Shown piece by piece: positions 1 through 13,149 of a stretch of DNA of 64,000 bases (positions within the stretch are counted from its first letter, which is position 1; the number at the start of each line of letters is the position of its first letter). A program made the position numbers and the translations under genes. Under the pieces are notes generated by a model, which ran no database searches, was not told where the DNA came from, and saw nothing but the letters and a program-made list of their open reading frames with translations. This DNA comes from Apoda limacodes (lineage: Eukaryota; Arthropoda; Insecta; Lepidoptera; Limacodidae), in contig OX291552.1 of the NCBI GenBank assembly GCA_946406115.1, positions 3,596,001 to 3,660,000 of the forward strand, in the 5' to 3' direction.

Positions 1-963
1 TAACCTAATTTTCTACATACTAATTTTCAAGTTTCAACCCATGCAACAGTTTGGGCTGTGCGTTGATATGTCATAGAATCAGTCAGTTTTTTTTATACAT
101 ATAGTACCTGGTCGACCGAGGTTTGCACGGTACTTTTTTTTTTTTAAATTGCGTTTTTACAAAAACTACAACTATACATAGGTAAACTTACAAAGTGAAA
201 CGCTATCTAAATAAAAAAAAACATCTAAATTGTTCGAGCCGTTTCCAAGATACGCAAATATGTATATGTATATACAACAATGCTAGTTTAAATATATTAG
301 ATGTTGATGGATGTTCATACGCCACAGAAATCTAGACAACCTAAAAATATAATAGGTTAGCTACCTACACAATAAAACCCAAGTAAAGCTGTAGTAATGG
401 CTTGCTTAATGTAAGCCGAAAATAAACTAATAAAACTTAGTTTCGCACAATTATTTATAACATTTTATTTGCGTCTGAAGTCTGAACATAAACATAACGT
501 GTGATATTTAAACTAACAGTTTCTCAACAGAAAACTTAAGCATGTGTATGAATTGTTGCAGCAAGAGCGTGAGAGATACGCAATATCAGGGCTTATGATG
601 ATTTACAAATGAACTATTTTCCCACGAACTAGAATCAAAGCTAGAACTATTGAAAAATTGGTCGTAGCATAAAATTAATTTGGTAATGTAGCGGCAGTAA
701 CCTACATATATGCAGCTTATTTATTATTTTAACACATTTTGACATATTTTTTTTTTAGATTTAAAGTATTAGTGAGTACTTAAAAATATTTCTGATTCCT
801 ACCAGCCTTTAATAAAGTTAGAGCAAAGTGTTTCCAGCTAGAAGTTACCATAAAATGATGCTTGTAAAGCATAAGATCCACTAAACTCTATCTTGAGCGT
901 GTTTGCTAAAAATAAAATTAATTAAACCGACCTACCCGTTTCATTTGTATTTTTAAATATTTT
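1..963. other. AT-rich DNA, nothing recognised
   Basis: No long frame, splice pair or clear repeat unit. Several short poly-T runs. Confidence 0.6.
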
Positions 964-1115
964 TGAAGTAAAAACTTCTTTAGCGGCGTTGTTCACTCTT
1001 TTTGTGATGGGTAAAAAATGTTAAACTCGCGTTAGGCTCACGTGACCTGATCGAAAATTCACATTCAAAAAGATGTAACTTTAGCCAGGACACGTGACCT
1101 TTATTTAAATTAGGT
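964..1115 (+). repeat. Family A repeat, 5' fragment
   Basis: Shares the head AACTTCTTTAGCGGCGTTG and the following CTCGCGT...CACGTG block with the copies at 8053, 10952 and 44073. Only the first part is present. Confidence 0.65.
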
Positions 1116-1120
1116 TAGTT

Positions 1121-1500
1121 TTTTGGGGTTCCGTAGTCAACAAGGAACCCTTATAGTTTCGCCATGTCCGTCCGTCCGTCCGTCTGTCTGTCCGCTGCTT
1201 AGTTTAAAAACTACTAATACGAAAAATCTGCAAATAGGCTGCTTTGGATATACACATCGATCAAGCCGACAAAGTGGTAGAATAAAATCGTTGAAAAAGA
1301 ATGATTTTTTAAAAGGTTGAACTTATATTTTTTTTACTTTTATTGTTACGTACTCGTAACGTACCTACATGAATACCTAACTCAACTCTCTACCGATTCG
1401 CTTACTACAAGTAGGTTCAAAGCGTGGGTATTAAATCAGCAGCGGAGCGATCAAATCAGTTTATACTATGTACCTAAACATTGTGTTTGTCCCCGACCCT
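1121..1500 (+). repeat. GGTTCCGTA-type repeat fragment
   Basis: Contains GGGGTTCCGTAGTCAACAAG and a (TCCG)n-like run at 1168-1190. The same head occurs near 4930 and 62984, typical of a family D relative. Open frames here are chance. Confidence 0.5.
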
Positions 1501-1549
1501 CTTAGCTAAAACGTTGAATTTGGCAATATTTAAACAACCTCTAAAATGT

Positions 1550-2010
1550 TGGTTTTCCGGCCAAGTGCGAGCCGGACTCGCGCACGAAGGGTTCCGTACC
1601 ATTATCCATAAAACGGCAAAAAAAAATCACGTTTGTTGTATGGGAGCCCCCTTAAACATTTATTTTATTCTGTTTTTTAACCGGCTTTAAAAAAGGAGGA
1701 GGTTCTCAATTCGACTGTATATATTTTTTTTTATGGATGTTCAGCCATAACTTTTTTGTTTATGAACCGATTTACCTACGTGATTTTTTTTATTTGACAC
1801 CTAACAGACTTCGCTTGCATGAAACCAACTTACTTCAAACTGTAATACAGATGAGAGTTTTGGAAATAAGTAATTATTGTAACCGTTTTAGTGCATCTTT
1901 TTGAAGCTGGTTGTTTTTTTTTAAAAAAGTTTTTATTACCTAGTATTTGTTGGTATAGCGGCAACAGAAATACATCTTCTGTGAATTTTAACTGTCTAAC
2001 TGCCTTTTGA
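1550..2010 (+). repeat. Family D repeat split by a family F MITE
   Basis: 1550-1679 matches 58350-58620 (CGCGCACGAAGGGTTCCGTA, then CACGTTTGTTGTATGG). The match resumes at about 1942 (TAGTATTTGTTGGTATAGCG). The intervening 1680-1940 is a family F MITE starting AACCGGCTTT and ending AAGCTGGTT, so it is a nested insertion. Confidence 0.65.
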
Positions 2011-2737
2011 ATGTTTCGAAAGAACTTAAAGTATTTATAAGTTAGTAAATTAAGTAAACAGTTATTTTTGTAGTCTAGATCTAGGTTATAGGTAGAGGTA
2101 CAGGTAGAGGGCAAACTACACTAGTGATCTAGTTTTTTAAAAGTCGTTTTGTAATCAGCTATAATATGATAAAAACTTGTTGAAGACATTAAATTACATA
2201 ATCGATAGGAAAGCGTACGTGACTCTCTCGTCTACATCGTTTTAACACTCTCTGCTCTCGCCCCGACGCGGCTCGCTGCGGCGCTGTCCGCTTTCTCTCA
2301 TCCTACGCCTAGATAACAAGAACATTAACTTATCGCTCAGTGGTTACAGATTCATTATGAACACAATCAGTTTGGTTGTGATTCTGAGAAAATAAATCTT
2401 CTTAGTTATTTTTATATTTTAGATGCAAGTTTAGCACGTGTATAAGGTAGGTACTTACTACCATTCATTTCATTCATTAAGAGGCAAGTACTACGTGACA
2501 GAAAACTTAAGTAAAAACAAGGATGACGCGATATGTAACTGAGCGTGCGTGAGTAATGCATCTACATCTCAATTCACCGAGATTTTCATTGAAATACATG
2601 AATTAAATTTATAGTAAAATACACCATTGTTATCAATAAATGATTTCTCTCAGGGTTTAAAGCACTATCACAGATATTCTTTGGCAAAGTTGTGAATTAA
2701 TAGCACTTTGGAAATTTCTTTGCCAAAACATAAAAAA
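2011..2737. other. AT-rich DNA with one GC-rich patch
   Basis: 2220-2310 is GC-rich (CTCTCGCCCCGACGCGGCTC) and looks like a repeat or leader fragment. Nothing coding is supported. Confidence 0.45.
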
Positions 2738-3665
2738 AACCGGCCAAGTGCAATCTGGCTCGCGCACTAAGGGTGCCGTACAAACTCATTATTTGTAGAT
2801 AGTTCGTCCATCATTCAGTTCAGCTTGATTTTTTTACTACTTTAAGATGACCGCAGAGTTTTGTATTTGATATTAATTGCAACTTGACACCTTCACGCGT
2901 TTTTAAGCAAAGGATCTTGATAGACAGACAGACGATCTTCCTTTTAATACGTTATAAGTAAAAATTAAGAAATTCCGGATTTTTTCCTATCTAGTACCTT
3001 TAAACGAGCAATTCTTGTGAATATGTATATATATATATATATTTATAATCTTAATCTCGAAAACGGCTCCAACGATTTTCATGAAATTTTGTATGTAGGG
3101 GGTTTAGGGGGCGATAAATCGATCAAGCTAGGTTTCATTTTCAGAAAACGTCGTTTTATGCGTATTTTTAGTCAATAATAAACTGAAAAATATGGCTCTT
3201 TCTGACCACTATTGGCTAGTAGTAATTCTATTATTTTTACCGAAACAGCAACGATAAAGCTACTTGACAATAGATGGCGGTTGTTCAGCTACTTGACAAA
3301 AGACGGCGTTGCTAAAAAAAAACGAGCGAAGCTCGGTCCGCCAGGTACTATTTGTGATGTAAGTAACACTTTGTTTTATGTCAAATTTCATGATTCTAGG
3401 ACGACGGGGAGTACCCCATAGGTTTTGATTTATTTGTAAATGACAAAAAAAATGCCAAAATATGCAAAAAATACTGTATTTCAGCCATTTTTTTATTCCG
3501 TTGACTTAGAATCTTGATTTTTTTACAGCTTCAAGGGACTGTTTGATTTGAACTTGATACGTTAACGCGTTCCTGAGAAAAAGGGTCTTGACAGACAGAC
3601 AGGTGGACAACAAAGTGATCCTATAAGGGTTGCTTTTTTCCTTTTGAGCTATGGAACCTTAAAAA
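2738..3665 (+). repeat. Family D-type element with two ends
   Basis: Left end CCGGCCAAGTGCAATCTGGC with a GGTGCCGTAC motif. Right end GACAGACAGGTGGACAACAA and TATAAGGGTTGC, closing with TATGGAACCTT, an imperfect inverse of the left GGTTCCGTA. A (TA)n tract lies at 3022-3042. Relatives at 13150-13540 and 20615-21340. Confidence 0.55.
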
Positions 3666-5214
3666 CAGTGAAAACGGGTCAGTTAAGGTTTTTTTAGTGA
3701 ACAAATGTTAATTAACCGTATTTTCACGTCTTTTAGGGTTTGAACCATATCGCGATGAACGCAGTCATTAAATTTTAGACGGATCTGCTCAGCGGATCCG
3801 GAGAAACTTTTGCCATTTTGCCATAAAAAATATAATTTAGGTAGTATAGTCTCTTAAGTCGGCCATCTAAAGCGTCTAGGCAGAGCGATGTTGAGGAGCA
3901 GTCCGCGACGAGAAGGAGGAAATAACGAACCTGACTAGCTAGGAGCTGTCCAGCTAGTCATACCTTTTGTTGCGGTGCCACGAATGTCTAAACTATGTAT
4001 ACTCTAAAGTCTAAACGCTGTCGGACTTTATTCCAACGTCAAAGGCGGTGACTGACTGTATGATTAAATTGAATGTTTAGTCTGTGATATTAATAAAAGT
4101 AATGAATTACCAATTTAATCTATTATAAAAAAGGTCAATAATTATTAGATAATAATTGTTAGAAATCAACTGCCTATATCAAAGTCTCTTAGAAAACCGG
4201 TAGTGACAGAGATCATTGCTCCGTTTCTTCTTCTGCACGAGCGTTGCGTATTTATAACGAGCTAGCAGATTAGTGATGTGTCACTCTCACTACTAGAGTA
4301 GCATTATTTAATTTGCGGTCAAATCATCTTACATCAACTTGTGTAACCAGCGAGAGCTACATCTCCGAGGGGAACGCCCCGCCGAGGTACAGGTTGAAAG
4401 GTGAAAGCCCCGCGAAAGGTGAACACGCTTGGTTTGGTACGAGTAGTGTACCCTGTGGTAGTGTACCCTATGGTAGTGCTGAGACGGTTTAGTTATCGTA
4501 CATAATATTTATGTTATCTAACTACGAAGAGGTTTAACAAATTAAGAGCCGACTACCCAACTTATTAAATACGACTTGTTTATTTTTATTTTATGTTGGT
4601 ACTTATTTCCGTCATTACAAATCGAGGTACAAAATTAACTTATATATCGAGTTAGTGCAAACGAAGCGGCTAGCAACAGCTAGTAATATTTTCATTTGAT
4701 ATCCAACGAGGCACATTACATTTTTTTTAATACATGACTTAATATAGCCTATAACCAGCGGACTATCAAGACCCTTTTAACGATACCTCATTTGTCAAAA
4801 TTGGTAAAAAAATTTTGTCGGGTAAAAAATGTGTTAAAAATTGTATTTTAATAAAGCATTAAAGATCAAATTATAACAAATTATTCATTATGTTTTGTTG
4901 TAAAAATCACGTGCTCTTTAAATAGCTTAAAACGTCCGTCCGTCTGTATGTAACAGCCTTATAATTTCGCCGTCTTCGGGTACATTTTACAGAGATGTGT
5001 CTTTTGTCAACCGCTATAAAGATATATGGCAATTGAGAAAAAAAAAATACGCTCCACACAATTTTCTTTTTTTCACAAATTTCTACCACATAGTAGGTAC
5101 GTATTGCTATGACACCTATCTCGTTATTCACCAAATAATTTTTTATGTCGTGTACGGAATCTCCATTGGGTTATCCACTTGGTGGATAAATCGACTCATC
5201 TCCATTAAAAGCAG
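3666..5214. other. Unassigned DNA with repeat scraps
   Basis: GC-richer patches at 3860-3960 and 4340-4440, the latter with a short direct repeat GTAGTGTACCCT(G/A)TGGTAGTG. 4930-5000 has the CGTCCGTCCGTCTG run of a GGTTCCGT-type repeat. The frames at 4907-5260 are chance. Confidence 0.45.
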
Positions 5215-6989
5215 GGGCTCTGTTAAAAGAAAGTGTAAAAGAATGCCCAAAAGAATTTAAATTTAGACATGTAAATCATAATGATGTTATCAAAGCATTA
5301 AATTCTCTAAAAATAAAAAATACAGCTGAACTCTGGGGCCATTCAGTTACCTTAGTAAAAACCATAATTTCTGTGATTGCTCCCCAGCTAGCTATAATTT
5401 TTAATAAATGTATTGATTGTGGTGTATTTCCTGATTTAATGAAATACAGTAAAATTATACCTATATTTAAATCAGGTAGTACTACTGACCTTTCTTACTT
5501 TAGACCTATCTCTATACTACCTGTTTTCAGTAAAATCTTTGAAAAACTGATCTTAAATCAAATGAGCATTCATTTTACTTCACAACTGACTTGCAAACAG
5601 TTTGGGTTCACAAAAGGTCGGTCAACAACCGACGCTGGCGTTGAGCTTATTCAACACATATTTGATGCATGGGAGGTTTCAATGGATGCCTTGGGTGTTT
5701 TTTGGGATCTATCCAAGGCATTTGATTGAGTCCAACATGAAACCCTAATTCGGAAATTACAATATTATTGGATTAGGGGTACTGCACTTAAACTCATAAG
5801 CTCGTACCTGGACAATAGGATTCAGACAGTTGATATAAATGGGAAGCGCGCCCTTGGATCTAAAATTAAAATGGGCGTTCCACAGGGCTCCATCCTGGGG
5901 CCATTCCTATTTCTCATTAATGATCTGCCGGAGGTCGTTAAAAACAATCACGAGATAGTGTTGTTCGCAGATGACACATCACTTTTGTTTAGAGTTAAAA
6001 GACGCGAAACAGTTCTAGATAATGTAAACAACTGTCTGTCTAAAGTTGTCCACTGGTTCAATATGAATAATTTGCTTTAAACAGTAAGAAAACTAAATGT
6101 ATTAAATTATTAACGCCAAATGTTAGTCAAGAACCAGTGTACTTATAAATGGGGAGCAATTAGATGTTGTAGATAGCGCTGTATTCTTAGGCATTACTTT
6201 AGATGCAAAACTTCAATGGGGCCCACACATAGCTGGATTGGCGAATAGACTTAGTTCTGCAGCTTTTGCGGTTAAAAGATTCGTCAACTTACAGGCGAAA
6301 GCCACAGCCCGGCTAGTATATTTTAGTTACTTTCATAGCGTGATGTCCTATGGTATCTTATTATGGGGACATGCAGCTGATATACATACAATATTTGTAC
6401 TGCAGAATAGGTCTATTCGAGCTATATACAATTTATCTAACAGACACTCTTTAAGGGATAAATTTAAAGAGACCAATATACTAACTTTACCTGGTCAATA
6501 TATATTTGATAATTTAATGTATGGTCATAAGAATATTAATCTTTTTTTAAAAAATAGTGAAGTTCATAATCTAAATACAAGAAATAGACACAAACTGGCT
6601 CTGATCCACACACGGCTTGAGAAAATTGATAAGTCAATCCCTGCAGTAGTATGTAAACTGAATTTAAAAAAGTTTTAAAATTTTGTTAAACAGAAACTTG
6701 TCAAAAACGCTTACTTTTAAAAAGACTATCTTATAGATAAAAACGCATGAGGATAACTAAAATGATGTTATCATAGTACCTATATTTGGAAATGTACTAA
6801 TCGTTATAATTAAAATTGAAATGAGCGACAGCTGGAGAATTTCTTTCGCCGTTTCTTCTCCCCAGAACGCCATCTTGATTCCGAAACGGTAGTAGTTTAT
6901 GAATTCCTTGCATACTATACTGACGTCAAAAAAGTGATATTGTATCCTATTTTTGAGAAATAAACTATTTGAATTTGAATTTGAATTTG
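5215..6989 (+). mobile_element. 5'-truncated, broken non-LTR retrotransposon (reverse transcriptase)
   Basis: Encodes a reverse transcriptase in pieces. Seen in order: FRPISILPVFSKIFEKLI (about 5505), GFTKGRSTTDA (5607), VFWDLSKAFD (5697), GVPQGSILGPF (5874), FADDTSLLF at the catalytic site (5968), then a C-terminal region at 6238-6678. It is inactive: TGA at 5727-5729 after KAFD where a Cys codon is usual, a short deletion before NDLPEVV, and at least one frameshift near 6080-6150. The 3' UTR ends in AATAAA and a TTGAAT 6-bp repeat tail (about 6966-6989). Repeat tails of this kind occur in CR1-like and related clades; the clade is not certain. The 5' end is cut inside the RT region. Confidence 0.9.
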
Positions 6990-7071
6990 ACTCGTTCTTG
7001 CCCTGCTTTTTAGAGACTGTAACCCATGGAAACGAAAAAACCAGTTATAACCTCAATAAAAACTTTTTACA

Positions 7072-7540
7072 AAAAAAAAACAACCGGCTTCAAAAAGATG
7101 CAGTAAAAAGATAAAATAATAACTTATTTCCTAATATCTGATCTGAATTACAGTTTGACGTTGGTGTCTATGTACCTAACAGTTTATAACACATTTCACT
7201 TGCATGAAACCAACTTCAAACTGTAATTCAGATCAGATTTTTAGAAATATGTAATTATTTTTACCTTTTTGTTAAAAAGATTTTAAATCACACACTAAAA
7301 ACATCGAGACTCGTAATAAAATTTTATATAATCATCAACATAAAAAGTGTTTTACCAGCTTCAACTTAACAATTTTTTTTTATATTGACCAAAGATTTAA
7401 GTTTTTAATTCGCTACATTAATAAATAAAAAAGAATTAAGAAAATCCGACTATATGTATATGACGGAGCTATGGCCGAACATACCAAAAAAAAATACAAA
7501 CATCCGAATTGAGAACCTCCTCCTTTTTAGAAGTCGGTAA
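7072..7540 (-). repeat. Family F MITE, long copy
   Basis: Starts AACCGGCTTCAAAAAGATGC and ends near GAACCTCCTCCTTTTTAGAA; inner halves 7081-7170 and 7195-7275 are partly inverted copies of each other (CAGTTTGACG / CAAACTGTAA). Same family as 1680-1940 and 8870-9150. Confidence 0.6.
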
Positions 7541-7891
7541 GAGAAGAAACTTAGATTGACGAGTAACACATATACAAGCTCTTACAACTTGAAGATTACT
7601 TAAAAGTCAAATGTTATGAAATACGATTCTACCCATAGTTACATTTGTTACGTATAACAATGACTTGCGCCTCGAAAGTTTGTTCGTTTCGTTCGTATGT
7701 AGCCGAATTGTAAACTAACAAATTTTGTAATTGATCTATATGCAAAAATAAATAAATAAAAGATCAGTAACGACCCCACTGGTTGTACAAATAAGTTAGT
7801 CATCTTACTTACCAGTAGTCCATTCTAATCAAAGAAGGAAGAACACAATCCAAACTTATAGAAAATAAAATCTTTTTAACAAAAAAAAAAA

Positions 7892-8049
7892 GCAACCGGC
7901 TTCAAAAAGATGCACTTAAAAGGTAACAAGTGAAGTGTGTTATTAACTGTTGGGTACATAGACACCAACTTCAAACTGTAATTTAGATCAGATTTTTGAA
8001 AATAAGTAATTATTTTTACCTTTTTAGTGCATCTTTTAAAGCTGGTTAT
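7892..8049. repeat. Palindromic family F MITE, short copy
   Basis: Left arm AACCGGCTTCAAAAAGATGC, right arm GCATCTTTTAAAGCTGGTT. The two ends form a long inverted repeat over about 30 bases each. Directly adjoins a family A copy. Confidence 0.65.
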
Positions 8050-8052
8050 TTT

Positions 8053-8830
8053 TTGAAGTGAAAACTTCTTTAGCGGCGTTGTGCACTTTTTTTGGTATGG
8101 GTAAAAAATGATAAACTCGCGTCAGGTCACGTGTCCTAATCGTGGAAATTCGTAAGACGGAAACCGTAATGCCACGCCTATTATAATTTTTTTTTTTCTA
8201 TTATATGTGTTTTTCTCGTGGAGGTGCCTTACCGCTTACATATTTCGATGGCTTAACGTCAAATCCCCCCCCCCCCTTTTTTTTTCCTATGATTCTTTCG
8301 TGGTTGAGTAAGTTTGTAAGTGATTTACTTTTCTTTATGTATATGTGTATTTAATGGTCTGTCCGTCCGTTCGTCCGTAAAGAAAATTGAAAACAAACAT
8401 GTGTGTACATTTAATACTCGTATTTATCTATTTACACGTTTAGCTCCCGCCAGGGGCTTTGTCCGCGTAAACTTTTTTACAAATAAAAAACTTTATAATA
8501 CGTAGATAGCTCTTTCATCATGAGATCGAGTCTCCTATGTGAAAGGTTTTGATTTATTTGTGTCACAATATGCGATGAAAATGACCGTAATTTGTGTATA
8601 TTTTTAGTATTCGCGATTATGAGTAGTACAAGGAGGTTGGATATGGAATTTTAATTCTATGACGGATTGCGATGTCAAATATACTACGTCAAAAAAAGTA
8701 AATAAACAAACATTATTCTTGACAATGTCAAAGACATGTCTTGTGACATATTTGAGTGTTAAGCGCGAATCGTGTGTAAAGGTTTTCACTTCTGCCGGCA
8801 CTCCCGGAGTGCAACTCGTTTTTCTTGTTA
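8053..8830 (+). repeat. Family A repeat, interrupted copy
   Basis: Head at 8053-8195 and tail at 8605-8830 match the intact copy at 10952-11309. The middle 8196-8604 is extra DNA with a C/T homopolymer at 8268-8287 and a piece of a GGTTCCGTA-type repeat. Small open frames here are chance. Confidence 0.65.
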
Positions 8831-8869
8831 AAAAGTTTTTATTTTTTACTTTTAAGTGACGAATTGCTT

Positions 8870-9150
8870 TTTTCGTAGACTAAAAACATCCATACTAGTG
8901 ACCAAATTTTATACAATCATTGACATAAAAGGCGTTTCACCAGTTCCAAATTAACACCAATTATTTTTTTTGACCAAAAGCTTAAGTTTAAAATTCACTA
9001 CATTAATATGGGACCACCTCGGAAGTATACCCTTTTAAATAAAACAAGAATTTTGCAAATCCGTCTATGCATATATGACGGAGTTATGCCCGAACATACA
9101 TAAAAAAAATATTGACAAGAGAATCTCCTTTTTTTGAAGTCGGTTAAAAA
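8870..9150 (+). repeat. Family F MITE, diverged copy
   Basis: Ends TTTTTTGAAGTCGGTTAAAA and contains TGACGGAGTTATGCCCGAAC, shared with 7455-7480. Confidence 0.5.
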
Positions 9151-10951
9151 AACAACGAAAAAATAAATAAAATCAGGTAATTACTTATCTAGTCTTTTAC
9201 TAAACTGGCCAAGTCTAACTTTTATAAAAGTAAATTATGAGCAAGAAAAAATGAATGAATGAATAAGAAAGTATAAATAAGCTACTTAACCATTTTTTAT
9301 GAAAATTAACTAAGGTAAATATGACATACATCCTTATATTATGTCATTTAGTGGCATACGAATATAGAGTATTGTTTGTTTAGTTACTTGTGGCTAGTTT
9401 ACGATGTATCAAACTATTGTACCTAATCACAATTATTTAGTAGTAGGTATCCATTAATTACGCAAATAATAACTAAATCAATTAAAATAAGCAATTAACT
9501 ATTAGTTCATAAATAAATTAATTAAGTGTCAAGTCAATAATAAATCACACATCTCTCATTTTAAAATATCTATCTATTAAATAGAAATTAAGTGCAGTGT
9601 TACCCTCCCAAACTCCCAACACGCTTTACACGTTTTTTTTGTTCTTAATATTTTACAAAATGGGAAAACTTACTTTTGCTTTACAATGTGTACTTACTCA
9701 AAAAAGTAGGGTAGTTTTGGCTTTTATTTTAATAAGAATAAGGGAATTAATACTAAGATAGAATTATCAGGAACCCTTAAAAGTATGCAAGGTTTTAGAA
9801 GAGGATAGATATTATAATATAACTTAAGACAATGATTACCCTTACCCTTTCGAGGAACATGACTCCAACAGCTAATTTTAAGGTTGCTACAATTTTTATT
9901 TTATTGTTTAGAATTTAAGTCGTAGATCTGTGTTAAATGCTTCTATAGCAGTTACTGGTTGTACCCGCTTATAAGGTACCCCTATTTTGTAATATGCTGT
10001 ATAATTATTATAGCTTTAGCAGAAAATTGTGGTCTGCTAAGAATAATCTATTTAAAATATTACAAAGAAAATTCTTCTCTCTTCTGTTTTCAATCAGAAA
10101 TATAACGAATCAGTTAACATTTTAAAAGGATTTTAGGATTTTTCACTTTATTCATAGACAAAAGTTACCTTAGTATTATAAATAAAGATATCAGTTTTAA
10201 CCCGAAACACTCGTTACATAGCTACTATAACGACACTAGCAGTGTCTGAGTCTTTTGCAATCGACAGATAATGACCAAATATGGTCATGGCCAGCATAAT
10301 TTGCACCACGCTCGCTCGCTCGCTGGCTCGGAGCAGTATTAACAAAGGTTCGGACTAGAACTGAACTGTTGTAGGTACCTATACTGCGTCACTAAGTGCT
10401 AAGTATACTCACCTTGAATCATGAACCACTTATATCTTATTGCAACAATCACGATTGGTGTTTATTTAGCTTTGCCGTGGTGGTAACAAGTGCTTCTGAT
10501 GATCATTTATAGATACCTAACTATTTGAATTCTGTAAGTACCTAAAGTAAATACAATAGTTGGGTATATGGTGTCGCTTTTTTGTAGATATTGATATGTT
10601 CTCACATATATCGCCAGTCTATACGACATCGCTGCAGAAAATCTAGCACAGCCCGTGGTATAGTAAAGCATGGCAAATTACAGCATTTTGGTACGGCAAT
10701 TCAATAGTTATAGATACTCGTAGGTCTGAAAGAAGGAGGGGAAATCTGAAATTGTGAGGGTTTAGGGCGGCAAGTGGCAAGGTGAGCATCGTATGAACGG
10801 GGTTAGTTTGCAGCCTCCAAAACTGTTTTTGAGTCGCGCGAGCCCAACTCGCACTTGACCGTTGTTTAGATGTGATATTATAGTTTTAGATTTATTCGCC
10901 TGAAGACAAATAAAAAGAACCGCAATTAGTAAAAAACGACGCAGACTTTTT
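9151..10951. other. AT-rich DNA, little recognised
   Basis: No convincing exon. CTCGCTCGCTCGCTGG at 10310 is a short tandem. 10795-10860 ends in GCGCGAGCCCAACTCGCACT, a family D end. Confidence 0.5.
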
Positions 10952-11309
10952 TGCAGTGAAGTCTTCTTTAGCGGCGTTGTGCACTTTTTTGGTATGGTTA
11001 AAAAATGATTAACTCGCGTCAGGTCACGTGTCCTAATCGTAAGATGGAAACCGTAATGCCACGCCTATTATAATTTTTTAATTTTAGTATTCGCGATTAT
11101 GAGTAGTACAGGGAGGTTGGATATGGAATTTTAATTCTATGACAGATTGCGATGTCAAATATACTACGTCAAAAAAGTAAATAAACAAACATTATTATTT
11201 CTTGACAATGTCAAAGAAATGTCTTGTGACATATTTGAGTGTTAAGCGCGAATCGTGTGTAAAGGTTTTCACTTCTGCCGGCACTCCCGGAGTGCAACTC
11301 GTTTTTTTT
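10952..11309 (+). repeat. Family A repeat, most complete copy
   Basis: About 358 bp, from GTGAAGTCTTCTTTAGCGGC to CCGGAGTGCAACTCGTTTTT. The ends hold short inverted matches (GAAGTGAAAAC in other copies versus GTTTTCACTTC near the right end; TGCAC versus GTGCA). Non-coding; a MITE is likely. Confidence 0.7.
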
Positions 11310-12028
11310 ACGAGTGATTTTCGACTTTACTACGGTTGAGTAATAAAAGTAGCGAGTACCTGTAGAAGGTACAGGGCGGAAGTAAGGTTTCTAGAAAAAT
11401 ACTTGAATGCAATAAATAAAACCATTTTAGGACCAACTCACACCGAATTAGAATCTAGGAAATGGTAAATATTTGTGCACATCCTGCGGGGCCTGGTATC
11501 TTAGGAAAATGATTATTTCTCAATCCACTTAGAGTTGGTGTAAAATTGGTGCATACCTACGATTTGCAATCGCTGAGTTGATAGGTGTTTGTGTGGGAAT
11601 ATTGGGTATGTGAGAAATGCAATCACTTTGGCGCTCTGTTTGTTAATTAAATTGCAATTACGTTCGATCTATGTATAGGTATGCAGTAAAACGAGTTAAT
11701 TATACCTAAATTATGTTCAGCATTTGTTACAACTAATAAATACATGAGCAATCAAGGCCTTCGGAAACACTTAGGTTAAATGCATGTTTAAAGACAGAAT
11801 AATTTATAATTACAATATAAATAGGTAATTACCTATACCTACTCATTAATAATGTAAGGTATGCATATGTATTAGGGTATGTATATTATGTTTTTGTTAA
11901 CCTTTATTCATCATTATCCAACTCATTTGCTTGCTTGCTTGCACTACCAACAAAAAAAAACGTATCCATTTTTTAAAAAAACTTATGTCTGAAATAAATA
12001 CCTATAATATTTATATATACATAAATAT
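11310..12028. other. AT-rich spacer
   Basis: Nothing supported. Confidence 0.5.
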
Positions 12029-12462
12029 GGGCGTGTTCGTTCCAGGATTAAGAGTTCCCACGAATGATACTTGTCACACTTTTGTTAACGCCAGTTTTGC
12101 CACCGACACCTTCCATTCGTGTAGTTTTGAAACGTTACTAACAAAATTTTTGTTAACAAAACTTGCAAAACGAACGGTTGACGTACACACATTATGATAA
12201 AACACACATACACTACCATAAACAATGAATACGTATAGGCAGTTTGACAAATTAACACAAATACCCCACCTCCAGACATGGGTCTGAAGTTTCATTTTTC
12301 GGTGGCAAAAGTGACAAAAATATCGTAAACGAACGCAAGACAGTTTGTCACAGATGATACTAAAATTTTGATATTTTTGATACGAATGCTAAACGAACGG
12401 ATGACAGGGGGCAAAAGTAATGAAAATAATGAATGATTCTGCATCACAGAACGAACGCGCCC
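12029..12462. repeat. Family B MITE, full copy
   Basis: 434 bp with terminal inverted repeats GGGCGTGTTCGTTCC and its near complement GAACGAACGCGCCC. TAT flanks both ends, a possible 3-bp target duplication. The open frames inside (for example 11931-12197 plus and two on minus) are chance. Other copies at 23944 and 36609. Confidence 0.75.
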
Positions 12463-12727
12463 TATATTATTACCTTTATTATACAAGTACATAATATAGT
12501 TTTTGTGAGCTGTAGGCAAAAATGTTGATTAGGTGTAATTTTATTTTATTCAGCATATTAACTTTTTTTTCCATAGGGCAAGTAATACGACATGACGCGG
12601 CTGATTGCAATGGGACCGCCAGGTTGCTCTGTGGTTTATTTTTTATATCTATTAAAGAAACGATGTTAGGTTTTGTATACAATTTAACAATAAAGTTGTG
12701 TAAGAGAAGTCAGGATAAAAAGATTAG

Positions 12728-12909
12728 TTAAACAACGACACTACGTGGCCTTCTTTCCACGCCTGTCGACCTCAAATGTAAATAGCTGCCCGCGTTGCAC
12801 TTCACTTCAATGTCATTACGAGTATTACGCATGCGCGATGCACTTGACCGGGGGTTCTGCGAATACTTGTAGTGGGCGGAAATTACATCCGGGCTGGAGA
12901 CTCCTTGCT
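12728..12909 (-). CDS. Candidate terminal exon, weak
   Basis: Acceptor-like TAATAAACAG above 12909, then 2 + 180 nt open to TAA at 12728-12730. The entry phase (1) matches the donor phase of the exon at 16834-17146, giving Asn-Glu across the join. The predicted product reads QGVSSPDVISAHYKYSQNPR, then SSASRMRNTRNDIEVKCNAG. The block is GC-rich in an AT-rich desert, and an AATAAA lies on the same strand near 12637. The plus strand is also open here (12745-12957), and the polypyrimidine tract is poor, so this is only a candidate. Confidence 0.25.
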
Positions 12910-13149
12910 CTGTTTATTAGTGAATTGAGATCAGAGGGCCTATCACGAGTTTATTAGCCTATGGCGTGCCTTTCGTTACGTAAGGGCGTCAAACAATGAT
13001 ACAGTCTAATTTTGTTTGAAAAATATAGTTCTATTTAGCCTTATAGGTCTACACATACACACATACATCACACTTAGCATCACGCCTGTGCCATTCATAC
13101 CTTGATTTGGTAGCTTGTCTTGTTTACACCTGTAAATGATTCAACTTGA

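Noticed and set aside
11931..12295. Overlapping frames on both strands
   Set aside because: They lie in and across the edge of a family B MITE and are not shared as frames by the other copies.
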